From contig NZ_JBMERQ010000006.1 of assembly GCF_048820895.1 (NCBI RefSeq), positions 1 to 64,000 on the forward strand: a stretch of DNA of 64,000 bases, written 5' to 3'. Below the pieces are notes generated by a model. It worked only from the letters and a program-made list of their open reading frames with translations. It was not told where the DNA came from and searched no databases. A program made the position numbers and the translations under genes. Numbering within the stretch: position 1 is the stretch's first letter; every line of letters begins with the position of its first letter. Positions 25,465 through 34,285 of this stretch are shown piece after piece. Source of the DNA: Cribrihabitans_A neustonicus (GTDB lineage: Bacteria > Pseudomonadota > Alphaproteobacteria > Rhodobacterales > Rhodobacteraceae).

Positions 25465-27712
25465 GGCCGAGAGTCTTTTCGTAGACCGCTTTGCCGTCCC
25501 CGTCGCGGTAGAAATCCGGGAACTCGGCGCGCTGAGCATAGCCCACCTTTTCATAGAACCGGCGGGTTGCCGCATAGGGTGCGCTGCTGGAGGTATCGAT
25601 GTAGACTTTTCGGCCCCGCGCCTTGCGGATTGCAGCCTCCGCCCGCGCCATCAGCAGTCTGCCCAACCCGCTGCCCTGATGTGACGGGGCGACCACAATC
25701 CAATAGAGATCCCAGCTGTGATCGCTTCCCGGCACCGGGCCGTAGCAGGCGTAGCCCTGCAGCTCCGCGCCGCATTCAGCGAGCAGGAAGTGGTAGCCGG
25801 ATGCGGCTCCGGTACTTAGCCGTTCCTGCGCCAGTTCGCCGGAGATTTCGATTTCGGAATTGGAAAACTTGCCGGTTCCCGCTACCAGCTGCGTGATCCT
25901 GGCGGCGTCTCCGGCCCGCAGGGTCTTGCGCCAGCGGCGTTTCGGGGCCGGGGCATGCCGGGACGGAACCTGCGGTTTCCGGCGCTTCGCGATTCCTTCG
26001 GCCAGTCCGGTGAAAAAGGCTGCAGCGTTTTCGCCGAGGGTGCGTACGAGGTAGCCGCCCTCCTGCACGACAAGGATGGGGAACGGCTGCTGCCCGATGC
26101 TGACGCCGGTCTGACGGAAATCCTGCGGTCTGAGCTTCCAGGTGCCGGTTGGATCGCCGCGGCCGGTGTCGAAGCCGAGGCAAAGAACCAGATAGCTGGG
26201 ATCGTGCCTGGCGATCCGCGCCAGCGCCTTCGCCACAGCGGCGTGGAAGTCTTCCGGCGTTGCGTGTTCGGCCAGTGGGAGGTTGAGGTTGTACCCGGCG
26301 CCGGTGCCTTGTCCGGTTTCATCCCGGAAGCCAGTGAAATACGGGTAGGCAAAGCTGGGGTCGCCATGAATGGACACGGTTAGCACATCGGCGCGGATAT
26401 AGAAGATGTCCTGCTGGCCGTTGCCGTGGTGGTAGTCGATGTCCAGCATCGCGACCCGCCCGTGCTGGGACAGGAAATTTGCCGCGATAGCCGCGTTCGA
26501 AAGATAGCAGAAACCACCGAAGGTCTTGTGTTCGGCGTGGTGGCCAGGCGGGCGAACCAGCGCATAGGCGGCTGGAGTGCCATTCAGAATTTCGTCCGCG
26601 GCAGTGAGAGTGCAGTCCACCGCGCGGCGGGCGGCAGGCCAGGCGTTGCGGTTGATCGGAGTAAAGGTGTCGATGCACCAGTATCCCGCCAGCACCGAGC
26701 GTTCGCGCGGCTGGCGGGCCGGATTGCGGACAGGGAAGACATAGGGGTAGACAGCGCTTTTTTCTGGTGCTTCGGCACAGGCGCTGCGCAGGTAGCCCAC
26801 CAGCTTCGGATCATGCACCGCCTTGATCCAGCGGTCCGGAAAGTGCTGCGGCGGCCGGCGGGTGAACAGGCCGGTGCCTTCCAGCGCGTCGGCGATGGCG
26901 GCGACCCGGACCGGGCTCTCGACGTAGCCGCGGGTGCGGACGTGGTGAATGTCGTGACGGTCGTTGATGATCATCGGGATCTGCAGCCCGGACGGCGGCT
27001 GAATCCCGGCCGTGCGGACGGCATAGCGCGGCGGGCGCAGCCCGTAGCGCCCGGGGACAACGGACGCAACCACCTGCCGGACGTATTCCGGCGGACAGAG
27101 GTCCGCGTATTTCCGTTCCAGAATGGCGCGGAAGATCTCCTTCAGCCGCTCTGCCTGCGGCAGAGCGAATTGCCCGAGCCCATCGAACACAAGATGCGGC
27201 ATATCCGTGTCCTCAGGAGACAGGGGCAGCTCATAGCCGGTGCCGGTGATGGGGCGTGCGCCGTAGCGTTCGTAGAATTTGAGCCGGGCCGCGTTCTGGG
27301 CCAGTGCTGCGCTGTCCTGGACGTTCTCCGGATCATCGGGCAAGCATTCGAAGTAGAGGCCCGCAGCCCCCAGGGACGCAGCCTCCTGCCGTATCCTCTG
27401 ATACAGCGCGCCGCCGGTGCCGGAGCCGGAGGTCTCTGCCGGGGTGGCTGCGAGAATGTCGAGGAAGGCGAAATCCAGTTCCGGGTCGAACAGCAGCAGG
27501 GCAGTGCCGCGCACGTCCCCGCGGCCATTTTCCGCCACGAACAGCGACGGGATGAACCGTTTGGCGAACGGGTTGCTCAGATGCTCCGGCAGCGCGTCGA
27601 TATCGGCGGACCGCTTGCCCGGGAACTGGGCGCGCAGGATCGCCAGGGCCTTCTCGATTGCGGCCTGGCTGGCGGGGGCGTGGGCATCAGCAATCTTGCG
27701 GATGCGGAACAT
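25460..27712 (-). CDS. GNAT - histone-deacetylase-like - GNAT fusion protein
   Basis: A 750-residue three-part enzyme. Residues 1-170 look like a divergent GNAT acyltransferase. Residues about 240-575 are a zinc amidohydrolase of the histone deacetylase/acetylpolyamine amidohydrolase class: PPGHH (His391-His392), DIDYHHGNG (Asp426, His428), LGFD (Asp515) and EGGYL (Tyr554) supply metal and catalytic residues. Residues 600-745 are a clear GNAT with the acetyl-CoA loop VAPSHQGSGLGRLLM. Adding and removing acyl groups in one chain suggests protecting-group chemistry on an amine. The gene overlaps the upstream ATP-grasp gene by 26 nt. The substrate is probably the product of the kamA and ligase genes; this is inference. 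Confidence 0.85.
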   Translation of the reverse strand: MFRIRKIADAHAPASQAAIEKALAILRAQFPGKRSADIDALPEHLSNPFAKRFIPSLFVAENGRGDVRGTALLLFDPELDFAFLDILAATPAETSGSGTGGALYQRIRQEAASLGAAGLYFECLPDDPENVQDSAALAQNAARLKFYERYGARPITGTGYELPLSPEDTDMPHLVFDGLGQFALPQAERLKEIFRAILERKYADLCPPEYVRQVVASVVPGRYGLRPPRYAVRTAGIQPPSGLQIPMIINDRHDIHHVRTRGYVESPVRVAAIADALEGTGLFTRRPPQHFPDRWIKAVHDPKLVGYLRSACAEAPEKSAVYPYVFPVRNPARQPRERSVLAGYWCIDTFTPINRNAWPAARRAVDCTLTAADEILNGTPAAYALVRPPGHHAEHKTFGGFCYLSNAAIAANFLSQHGRVAMLDIDYHHGNGQQDIFYIRADVLTVSIHGDPSFAYPYFTGFRDETGQGTGAGYNLNLPLAEHATPEDFHAAVAKALARIARHDPSYLVLCLGFDTGRGDPTGTWKLRPQDFRQTGVSIGQQPFPILVVQEGGYLVRTLGENAAAFFTGLAEGIAKRRKPQVPSRHAPAPKRRWRKTLRAGDAARITQLVAGTGKFSNSEIEISGELAQERLSTGAASGYHFLLAECGAELQGYACYGPVPGSDHSWDLYWIVVAPSHQGSGLGRLLMARAEAAIRKARGRKVYIDTSSSAPYAATRRFYEKVGYAQRAEFPDFYRDGDGKAVYEKTLGR

Positions 27713-28694
27713 GGCTCAGGTCCTTTTCCGGTGCGGCAAGGGGGAGTGCCGCGAGATGCGCAATCAGGGCATCATAGCCCATCCCGGCGTGTGCGGCAGC
27801 GGCGGCGAAACCTGCGTCCGGTGCCAGGCAGGGGTTGGTGTTCACTTCCAGGATCCATGGCTGGCCGTCCTCATCAACGCGGAAATCCACTCGCGCATAG
27901 CCGGAGAGGCCAAAGACCTGCCAGGCGCGCCGGGCCAGTGCTGTGAGCCGCGCGAGCAGGGGTTCGTCGCTGTCCGGAAAGGTGAACCGCCGGGGCGTGT
28001 GATGGTAGCTGTGAGCGGTTTCGTCCCATTTGGCAGCGTAATCGACGATGCGCGGGGCATCGGGGGCAAAACCATCGAACTGGATTTCGGCGGGCGGCAG
28101 CACGTCCACGCCTCCGGCCGTTTCCAGCAGCGACAGGTTGAACTCCCGCCCGCGGATGTATTCCTCGGCAAAGAAGGCTCCGCCGAAGCGGGCCTCACGG
28201 CGGGCAATTTCCGCCGCAGCGCTGGCGCCGGGTACGACCGACTGCGCGTCCATGCCCAGTGAGGAATGTTCGGTGACGGATTTGACGATCACCCGGCCAA
28301 GCAGCGCAAGCTCCGGGCCGGAATGCGGCGAGGCCGGAGTGGGAAGGCCGTGCCGTGCCATTAATTGTTTCTGCGCGGTCTTGCTAAGGGTGGCCCGCTG
28401 CGCCGCGGCGGAGCAGCCGGTGTAGGGTATGCCGCGCGCTTCCAAGAGCGGCAGCACCTCGGCCGCGCGCTGCATGTCGCGGTCGATGGCTTCCACCATA
28501 TTGAAAACAAGCCCGGGGCGGTCGTTATCCGCCCAAGGCAGGGCGACGGGGCGGCCGGAGACATGCGCGAGCCGGGCGTCAAAGCCCTGCCGGTTCAGCG
28601 AGGTGCAGATGGCGATGGCGGTGTCGCGGGTGTCGCGTTCGTCAGGGTCGTCTCCACTTGCCCCGTGCAGGACGGTGATGGAGAGTGGTTTCAT
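27687..28694 (-). CDS. ATP-grasp ligase, D-Ala-D-Ala-ligase-like (second)
   Basis: A 335-residue ATP-grasp enzyme that would join a carboxylate to an amine by an acyl-phosphate. The core motifs are seen: VIVKSVTEHSSLGM for ATP binding, FFAEEYIRGREFNLSLL, and the metal-binding WILEVNTNPCLAP near the end. It differs from true Ddl proteins in the N-terminal region (ITVLHGASGDDPDERDTRD). It overlaps the previous ligase gene by 4 nt (ATGA) and the fusion gene by 26 nt, so production is coupled. Substrates are unknown; a beta-lysine or other diamino acid is a fair guess from context. Confidence 0.83.
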   Translation of the reverse strand: MKPLSITVLHGASGDDPDERDTRDTAIAICTSLNRQGFDARLAHVSGRPVALPWADNDRPGLVFNMVEAIDRDMQRAAEVLPLLEARGIPYTGCSAAAQRATLSKTAQKQLMARHGLPTPASPHSGPELALLGRVIVKSVTEHSSLGMDAQSVVPGASAAAEIARREARFGGAFFAEEYIRGREFNLSLLETAGGVDVLPPAEIQFDGFAPDAPRIVDYAAKWDETAHSYHHTPRRFTFPDSDEPLLARLTALARRAWQVFGLSGYARVDFRVDEDGQPWILEVNTNPCLAPDAGFAAAAAHAGMGYDALIAHLAALPLAAPEKDLSHVPHPQDC

Positions 28695-29701
28695 AGCGCT
28701 GCGCAGAGCGCGCCCTTTCTGTCCGCAAGGCGGCAGCGGCGGATGGCGGCATCCAGTATGCCGGTGATCAGCCCGTGGTAGTCCAGCCCCGCTTTGGCCG
28801 ACAGGATTGGCAGGTCGGAATGGCTGGGGTGCAGGCCAGGCAGGGTGTTCACCTCCAGGAAATGCGGTGTGCCGGCAGCGTCTGAGCGCAGGTCGATCCG
28901 CGCCGCGTCGCGGCAGCCGAGCGCGTGGTAGGCGGCCAGTGCGGCAGCGCCCGCGGCGCGCGCCTCCGGGTCATCAGCGAGGCGGTAGCTGACCCGGGTT
29001 TCCCATTGCTCCTTGTTCCGGAAGCTGTAGATTTCCGCCTCTGCGGTGTCCCGCAGGAGGATTTCCATCACCGCAACCACAAGGGCCTCTGCCCCGTTGC
29101 CCAGGATGCCCGCGGTGAATTCGCGTCCCGGCAGGAAACACTCGGCCAGGACCGGCTGGCGGAACCGCTGGCGCAGGGAGCCGGCGGCGGCGGCAGCTTG
29201 ATCCGCATCGTTCACCTTGGAAGCATGTTCGCAGCCCTTGCCGGTGCCTTCGGCCAGGGGCTTCAGGAAGACCGGGAACGGCAGCCTCAGCCTGTGGTCG
29301 TCTGCCGGGGTCTCCAGCACCGCAAACGGGGCGGTGGGAATGCCGGCATCGCGTACGATCCGCTTTGCCATCGCCTTGTCCAGTCCCAAGGCCTGGGTCA
29401 GCGGATCGGAGAAGGTATAGGGAATGCCGAACGCCTCCAGCAGCGCCGGAACCTGCGCTTCGCGGGCGCGGCCCTGCAGGCCCTCGGCGATATTGAAGAC
29501 CAGATCCCAACGGTCCCCTGCAGCCAGGCGCTGCGCCAGGCTGTGGACATGGCCGATCCGGTGAGTCTGATGACCCTGCCCGCGCAGAACGGTTTCGATG
29601 GCGGCGATGGTCTCCGGGCTGTCGAACTCGGCCATCGCCTCATCGCTGAGGCCGCTGCCCCGGTAGTCATCGCGCAGGTCGTAAGTAAGGCCGATCAGCA
29701 T
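28691..29701 (-). CDS. ATP-grasp ligase, D-Ala-D-Ala-ligase-like (first)
   Basis: A 336-residue ATP-grasp ligase, distinct from its neighbour. It begins MLIGLTYDLRDDYRG and keeps FPVFLKPLAEGTGKGC (ATP site), LAECFLPGREFTAGIL and HFLEVNTLPGLHP (Mg ligands Glu and Asn). The start at 29701 overlaps the kamA stop by 7 nt; the frame is open further upstream but inside kamA. Two different ligases in a row suggest two peptide-like bonds or two alternative partners. It is not expected to make cell-wall D-Ala-D-Ala, which needs one enzyme with mur neighbours. Confidence 0.83.
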   Translation of the reverse strand: MLIGLTYDLRDDYRGSGLSDEAMAEFDSPETIAAIETVLRGQGHQTHRIGHVHSLAQRLAAGDRWDLVFNIAEGLQGRAREAQVPALLEAFGIPYTFSDPLTQALGLDKAMAKRIVRDAGIPTAPFAVLETPADDHRLRLPFPVFLKPLAEGTGKGCEHASKVNDADQAAAAAGSLRQRFRQPVLAECFLPGREFTAGILGNGAEALVVAVMEILLRDTAEAEIYSFRNKEQWETRVSYRLADDPEARAAGAAALAAYHALGCRDAARIDLRSDAAGTPHFLEVNTLPGLHPSHSDLPILSAKAGLDYHGLITGILDAAIRRCRLADRKGALCAAL

Positions 29702-31017
29702 GGCCGCCTTCCCTTCGAAGCGCCCTGGCTGCCGCCCGGGTCGGGATAACGGTAGAGATTGTTTTCGAAGTTGCGCAGGATCAGGTCGCCGCCGTCGCGC
29801 CCGGCCACATAGTCCGGCAGCAGCGGGATCTTGCCGCCGCCGCCGGGGGCGTCGATCACGAACTGCGGCACCGCGTAGCCGGTGGTGTGGCCGCGCAGGC
29901 CTTCGATGATCTCCACGCCCTTGGACACCGGAGTGCGGAAATGGGCGGAGCCGGTGATCGGATCGCACTGATACAGGTAATAGGGCCTGACCCGCCGCAT
30001 CAGCAGCGCCTGGTACATTGGCTTGAGGATATCAACGCTGTCGTTGATCCCCTTCAGGAGCACGGTCTGCGAACCAAGCGGGATACCTGCGTCCGCCAGC
30101 CGGTTGCAGGCCTCGCTGGCCTCGGGGGTCAACTCGCTGGGGTGGGTGACATGAATTGACATCCACAATGGGTGGTGCCGTTTCAGCATACGCACCAGAT
30201 CGCGGGTCACCCGCATCGGAAGAACTATTGGTATCTTGGTGCCGAGCCGGATGAACTCGACATGCGGGATCGCGCGCAGGCGGCCCAAGAGGTAGTCCAG
30301 CTTGTCGTCGGCGATGGTCAGCGGGTCGCCGCCCGACAGGAGCACGTCGCGGACCTCGGTATGGGCGGCGATATATTCCAGCGCGCGGTCCCATTGGGAA
30401 ACCGAAAACTGGTACTCGCCGCCCGCCTGCCCAACCATCCGCGACCGGGTGCAATAGCGGCAGTATGTCGAGCAGGTGCCGGTGGTCAGAAACAGCACCC
30501 GGTCCGGGTAGCGGTGAACCAGCCCTGGCACCGGGGTGTCGTGGTCCTCGCTCAGCGGGTCGCCTTCCTCGCCCGGCAGATTCAAATACTCCTGCCCGAC
30601 GGGAATATGAGTGCGCCGCAACGGCTCATCCGGGTCATCCAGCCCCATGAGGCTGGCATAATAAGGGGTGATCCCGACCGGCAGCCCGCCCTGTTGCCGG
30701 GCCAGCGCCGCCTGTTCCTCGTCACTCAGTACAAAGATACGGCTCAGTGCCTCCTGGCTGCGGATACGGTTGCGCATCTGCCAGCGCCAGTCGTTCCAGT
30801 CTTCTGTGCTGGCATGCGGGAAGAAGAGCTTGCGGAAAGCTTTGGCCCGTTCCCCGGCCGGAAACTTCGCTGTGGGGGGCCGGCGGTTTCGGAGGGATGC
30901 GGCGGGGCGACGGGCCTCTGGGCGGTCTGGCCTCTGCAGATCAGCGCGGTCCGCGTTGGCATCTAAAGGGTCCTGGCTTTCCTGAGCGCCCGGATCTGCA
31001 GCAAGGGTATGGTCCAT
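29695..31017 (-). CDS. kamA: Lysine 2,3-aminomutase-type radical SAM enzyme
   Basis: A 440-residue radical SAM and PLP enzyme. The cluster-binding motif CSTYCRYC gives Cys182, Cys186 and Cys189. DWNDWRWQMRNRI and SGGDPLTIAD are typical of the KamA family, which converts L-lysine to beta-lysine (or acts on glutamate or EF-P in relatives). The start at 31017 is favoured by an AAGGA site; a longer frame to 31176 has low-quality sequence. KamA-type enzymes for EF-P (EpmB) sit next to efp or epmA and are shorter; here the neighbours are ligases and acyl enzymes, so a small-molecule role is more likely. Confidence 0.87.
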   Translation of the reverse strand: MDHTLAADPGAQESQDPLDANADRADLQRPDRPEARRPAASLRNRRPPTAKFPAGERAKAFRKLFFPHASTEDWNDWRWQMRNRIRSQEALSRIFVLSDEEQAALARQQGGLPVGITPYYASLMGLDDPDEPLRRTHIPVGQEYLNLPGEEGDPLSEDHDTPVPGLVHRYPDRVLFLTTGTCSTYCRYCTRSRMVGQAGGEYQFSVSQWDRALEYIAAHTEVRDVLLSGGDPLTIADDKLDYLLGRLRAIPHVEFIRLGTKIPIVLPMRVTRDLVRMLKRHHPLWMSIHVTHPSELTPEASEACNRLADAGIPLGSQTVLLKGINDSVDILKPMYQALLMRRVRPYYLYQCDPITGSAHFRTPVSKGVEIIEGLRGHTTGYAVPQFVIDAPGGGGKIPLLPDYVAGRDGGDLILRNFENNLYRYPDPGGSQGASKGRRPC

Positions 31018-31920
31018 CCATGGGTTTCCTTGCGCCCAGAGTGCCGTCGCGCGCCAATCGTCGTTGCTGCCACAACTCTGGGACAAGCAAAACCTGTGGC
31101 CGTTGCAGGCGGAAATCAAGCGGTTTCTCAGGCTGTGTTGCAGGAGGCAGCGCGGGACCCTGGGCGGCTTCTCCAAATGCAGCGGAAAACTGCACTAGTG
31201 CGAAAAAGTATCAACCGCAGCCGCGGGAAAACCGAACAGAACGAGTAGCCGTATATCGGGGTTAGGTCTCATATCCAGCAAATGACGAGAGCGCGGCTGA
31301 TTGCAGAGACGGAGGCCTTCGGGCATCTGCCATATCGGGGTTGCGGCGCGGCGCCAAATTTTTCAACCTGCCGAAATTATCCCGATACGGCTGCATCACC
31401 GCAATGCCGCGCAGGCCGGTCATTACACGTTCGATCCGCTCCGCCACCGGAGCCTGCGGGATACGGACGCGAGGGCGGACGCGGAACGCCAGCTGCTCGC
31501 GCTCGCACAGCGCTTCTGCTTGTTTTGGGGGGTGACTGGCCTCAGGCGAGACGACTGTGACGGTTGCGGGGATGGCATGGTCCGGCAAGGCGTGGAGCAC
31601 GGTAGGCCGCGGCCTCCGTAAGCAGAACGGCAGCGACGGCAAGAATTTCGCCCGTGGATCTTGCTATGGCCAAGTGCCCGCTCCCATCGCAACATCATCG
31701 GAGCCTAGCCGGGGGCCGCGCGGCTTGCCTTCTCTTGAGCCAATCCTGCGCCGGCGGATCGACGGCCGGCAGCCGGTTGCCGCCCAGGGCGGCATGCCGG
31801 TGTGCGGCCCCTCCTTCAACGAAGACCGGTCCACTGCCTGCACCTTACCAGCCGGACAGCCGTCGATGGCCACTCCCTGCTCGGCACTGCCGGGGGCAAT
31901 TCTGGGCGGTTGCAACAACC
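31018..31920. other. Long intergenic region upstream of the kamA operon
   Basis: About 900 bp with no gene I can support. It should contain the kamA promoter and the 3' end of the mce operon. A minus-strand frame at 31262-31642 and others nearby lack ribosome sites and known motifs. The length and disordered frames suggest a decayed gene. Confidence 0.4.
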
Positions 31921-32547
31921 TCAGGACCTGGATGTGCTTCGGATAATCCATGAGACAACATCTGGTATAAGGCGGGAAATCGCGGCATCGAACGCCGCCA
32001 CGATGGCGTCCGTGTCGGCGGGGCCAGTGTTGACGGTAACTGAAAAGGTTTGAGACGCGACCGCCTTCGTATCGCTCTCGCGAATGAGACGCAGAACTGC
32101 CCGGACTCGAATGACCGCTGTTTCACCGTCATCGTCCGTTTCGGCCTGGAAGTCCGTCAATTCGCTCAACACAGCGTAGTCGGCCACGGTTCCTATGGGG
32201 CCGCGCCCGACCGAGTTGAACGCCCCGGTCTGCGTCAGGCTCCGCACCATCAGTGTTTGCAGCATGATTGGAGCCGGGTCTGCCCACCGCGCGCCGGGAA
32301 GGTACTGCACCTGCAGCGGCGAGGGCCGGATCATGATACGTTCAACCGCAAGCGCGCCGCTCGCAATCGGCTCCTCAACGATGAGTTCGACATTCCGGCG
32401 CGCGCCGGACCGCGGCACCTCCGGGGTTCGAAGCTCATAGACGTCCAGCGGCTGCGATGCCTCCCCGAGCGCCGAGAGGGCAGTGCAGCCCGCAGGCGCG
32501 AAAGGCAGCACAAGAAGCATCAACAGCAGGCGTATCATCGCGGTCAT
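31921..32547 (-). CDS. PqiC-like ABC-transport auxiliary lipoprotein
   Basis: A 208-residue lipoprotein with signal peptide and lipobox (FAPAGC, Cys21). It belongs to the ABC-type transport auxiliary family (PqiC/DUF330-like), which sits at the outer membrane and works with MCE proteins in lipid traffic. The segment YELRTPEVP and the repeated LxVERIMIRPS-type strands are typical. The gene overlaps the MCE gene by 4 nt. Confidence 0.8.
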   Translation of the reverse strand: MTAMIRLLLMLLVLPFAPAGCTALSALGEASQPLDVYELRTPEVPRSGARRNVELIVEEPIASGALAVERIMIRPSPLQVQYLPGARWADPAPIMLQTLMVRSLTQTGAFNSVGRGPIGTVADYAVLSELTDFQAETDDDGETAVIRVRAVLRLIRESDTKAVASQTFSVTVNTGPADTDAIVAAFDAAISRLIPDVVSWIIRSTSRS

Positions 32548-34283
32548 CGTCTGAACTCCGGCGTGCGGGGGGAGAGGAAAAAGCGGCTTGGGTTGCGGCG
32601 GATCTGCTCGATCAAAGTGTCGAGATTGCCGATCAGCGCGCGGGTCTCGGCCGCCAGGCGGCCGTATTGCGGCAGGGCTGTCACCGCGAATTCGCGAAGG
32701 GCGGGCGCGCTGCGGGCGACCGAGCCTTCGATCTGGGCGAAGGCGGACTCGGCCGAGCGGCTTGCGGCGCGCAAGTCCTCCGCGACGCCGGGGATCTCTT
32801 CAGCGACCGTGCCCACCGTCGCTTCGAGTTCCGTGAGGGTTGCACGCAGCCGTTCGGCAATCCCCGCGGCCTCTTCGTTTATCACGCGGTCCGCGCCCTG
32901 AAAGGCCGACTCTGCCGCCTTCAGGGCACGGTCGCCGGTTTCCAGCGCCGCGTTGATCGCTGACAGCGTTTCGTTGGCATTGGCGAAGGTAGTGTGCGCA
33001 GCTTCGAGCGTCTCGCTCGCGGTCAGGGAAAGGGAGCCCAGCCTGCCCGAGGCCGAGGAGAGGTCTGCGCCCACCGTCTCGACGACGTTTGAGGCGGTTT
33101 CGGCCGCGCCGCGGATCTCGTCCAGGATCGCAGGCAGATCGGTGTCCGCCGTATCGCCGAGCCGTTTAATGACAGACGCCGTCTCGGCCGTGGCTGCGCG
33201 AAGCTCCGCAATTAGAGGTTCGGCGCCGCTGCCGATCAACCCTTCAAGCCGTTCCGCCGCAGCGTCCACACTGGTCATCGTTTCACCAATACGCGCGATC
33301 AGCGCATTCGTTGCGGCGAGCGTTTCCCTCGCTTCGGTCAGGCGCCGGGTGGCTGTCTCCCCGGTTTGGGAATAGGTCGTCATCACGGCGGTAATCTCCT
33401 CGCTCAAGGCGGCAACGCGATTTTCGATCTCGGCCATCGTGCTCTTAAGTTGCGTGGTCGCTGGCCCAAGCACCTCCGCGATGTAGTTGTCAGCTGCCGC
33501 TATGGCTGTGCCCGCTCCCGCAATGGTATCAGATCCCTCTGCCAGAACGCGCCGTGCATCGGCTGACAAGGCGCCGATCTCGGCGAGCGTGGTTTCGACC
33601 GCGCCGAGCACGCCCGAGGCATCTTTCGTGAGATCGTCCAGCATGGTGTTGAAACGGCCGATCTCGCGCGCGAAACTCGAAACGTTTGCGCTGACCGTGG
33701 AAAGCTCCTCCAATGCCTGGGCGAAGGTTTCCGAGGATTGTTCCACGTTCCTGAGGATGTTTTCGACCCGCTGCTGGTTTTCTCCCCCAAGCAGCTGGCG
33801 CAATTCGCGTACCACTTCCAGCGTTTCGGCAACGACCTCGGGGGCATCCTGCGATAAGGACTGCAGTACGGATTGCCCGGCTTCGATCATCGGGACGTCT
33901 TTGGGCGATGCGGCGGCCAGTAGCGGTGCCTCGGGTGTTCCGGCCGAGATTCCAACGTATGAGACGCCGGTAACGCCTTGCGCCTCGATCGTCGCGACGC
34001 TGTCCCTCCGCACCGGTGTTGCCGCATCGATCTCCACCCGGACGCGCACGCGCCCATCATGTTCCGGTGAAAGGCGCACGTCGACGACCTGCCCGACCGG
34101 AAGGCCGGAAAATCGCACGTCCGATGCGTCGCCAAGGCCCGATACCGACGTGAAATCTACGTCGTAATAGGCATATTGGCGATCCAGCTGGATGTTGGCG
34201 AACCAGAGAAAAAAGGCGAATATCCCCAGAAATCCCACCAAGGCGAATGCGCCGATCAGGATATAGTTGGCACGGGTCTCCAT
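32544..34283 (-). CDS. MCE-domain (MlaD-like) lipid transport protein
   Basis: A 579-residue inner-membrane-anchored protein: one N-terminal helix (YILIGAFALVGFLGIFAFFLW), one MCE domain (about residues 37-120, YDVDFTSVSGLGDASDVRFSG), then about 430 residues of helical, Ala/Glu/Thr-rich sequence. MCE proteins form hexamers that carry lipids between membranes; the long helical part may form a tunnel or needle as in longer MCE proteins. A GTG six bases upstream (34289) is an alternative start that overlaps the ATPase stop. Confidence 0.87.
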   Translation of the reverse strand: METRANYILIGAFALVGFLGIFAFFLWFANIQLDRQYAYYDVDFTSVSGLGDASDVRFSGLPVGQVVDVRLSPEHDGRVRVRVEIDAATPVRRDSVATIEAQGVTGVSYVGISAGTPEAPLLAAASPKDVPMIEAGQSVLQSLSQDAPEVVAETLEVVRELRQLLGGENQQRVENILRNVEQSSETFAQALEELSTVSANVSSFAREIGRFNTMLDDLTKDASGVLGAVETTLAEIGALSADARRVLAEGSDTIAGAGTAIAAADNYIAEVLGPATTQLKSTMAEIENRVAALSEEITAVMTTYSQTGETATRRLTEARETLAATNALIARIGETMTSVDAAAERLEGLIGSGAEPLIAELRAATAETASVIKRLGDTADTDLPAILDEIRGAAETASNVVETVGADLSSASGRLGSLSLTASETLEAAHTTFANANETLSAINAALETGDRALKAAESAFQGADRVINEEAAGIAERLRATLTELEATVGTVAEEIPGVAEDLRAASRSAESAFAQIEGSVARSAPALREFAVTALPQYGRLAAETRALIGNLDTLIEQIRRNPSRFFLSPRTPEFRR

Positions 34284-34285
34284 CC

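Noticed and set aside
26426..27946. 506-codon plus-strand frame
   Set aside because: Antisense to the deacetylase fusion, whose catalytic motifs are intact.
28691..29701. Cell-wall D-alanine-D-alanine ligase
   Set aside because: Two divergent ATP-grasp proteins beside kamA and an acyl-enzyme fusion, with no mur genes; a small-molecule ligase is more likely.
31262..31642. 126-codon minus-strand frame upstream of kamA
   Set aside because: Not recognised, no ribosome site; may be a decayed gene but cannot be supported.
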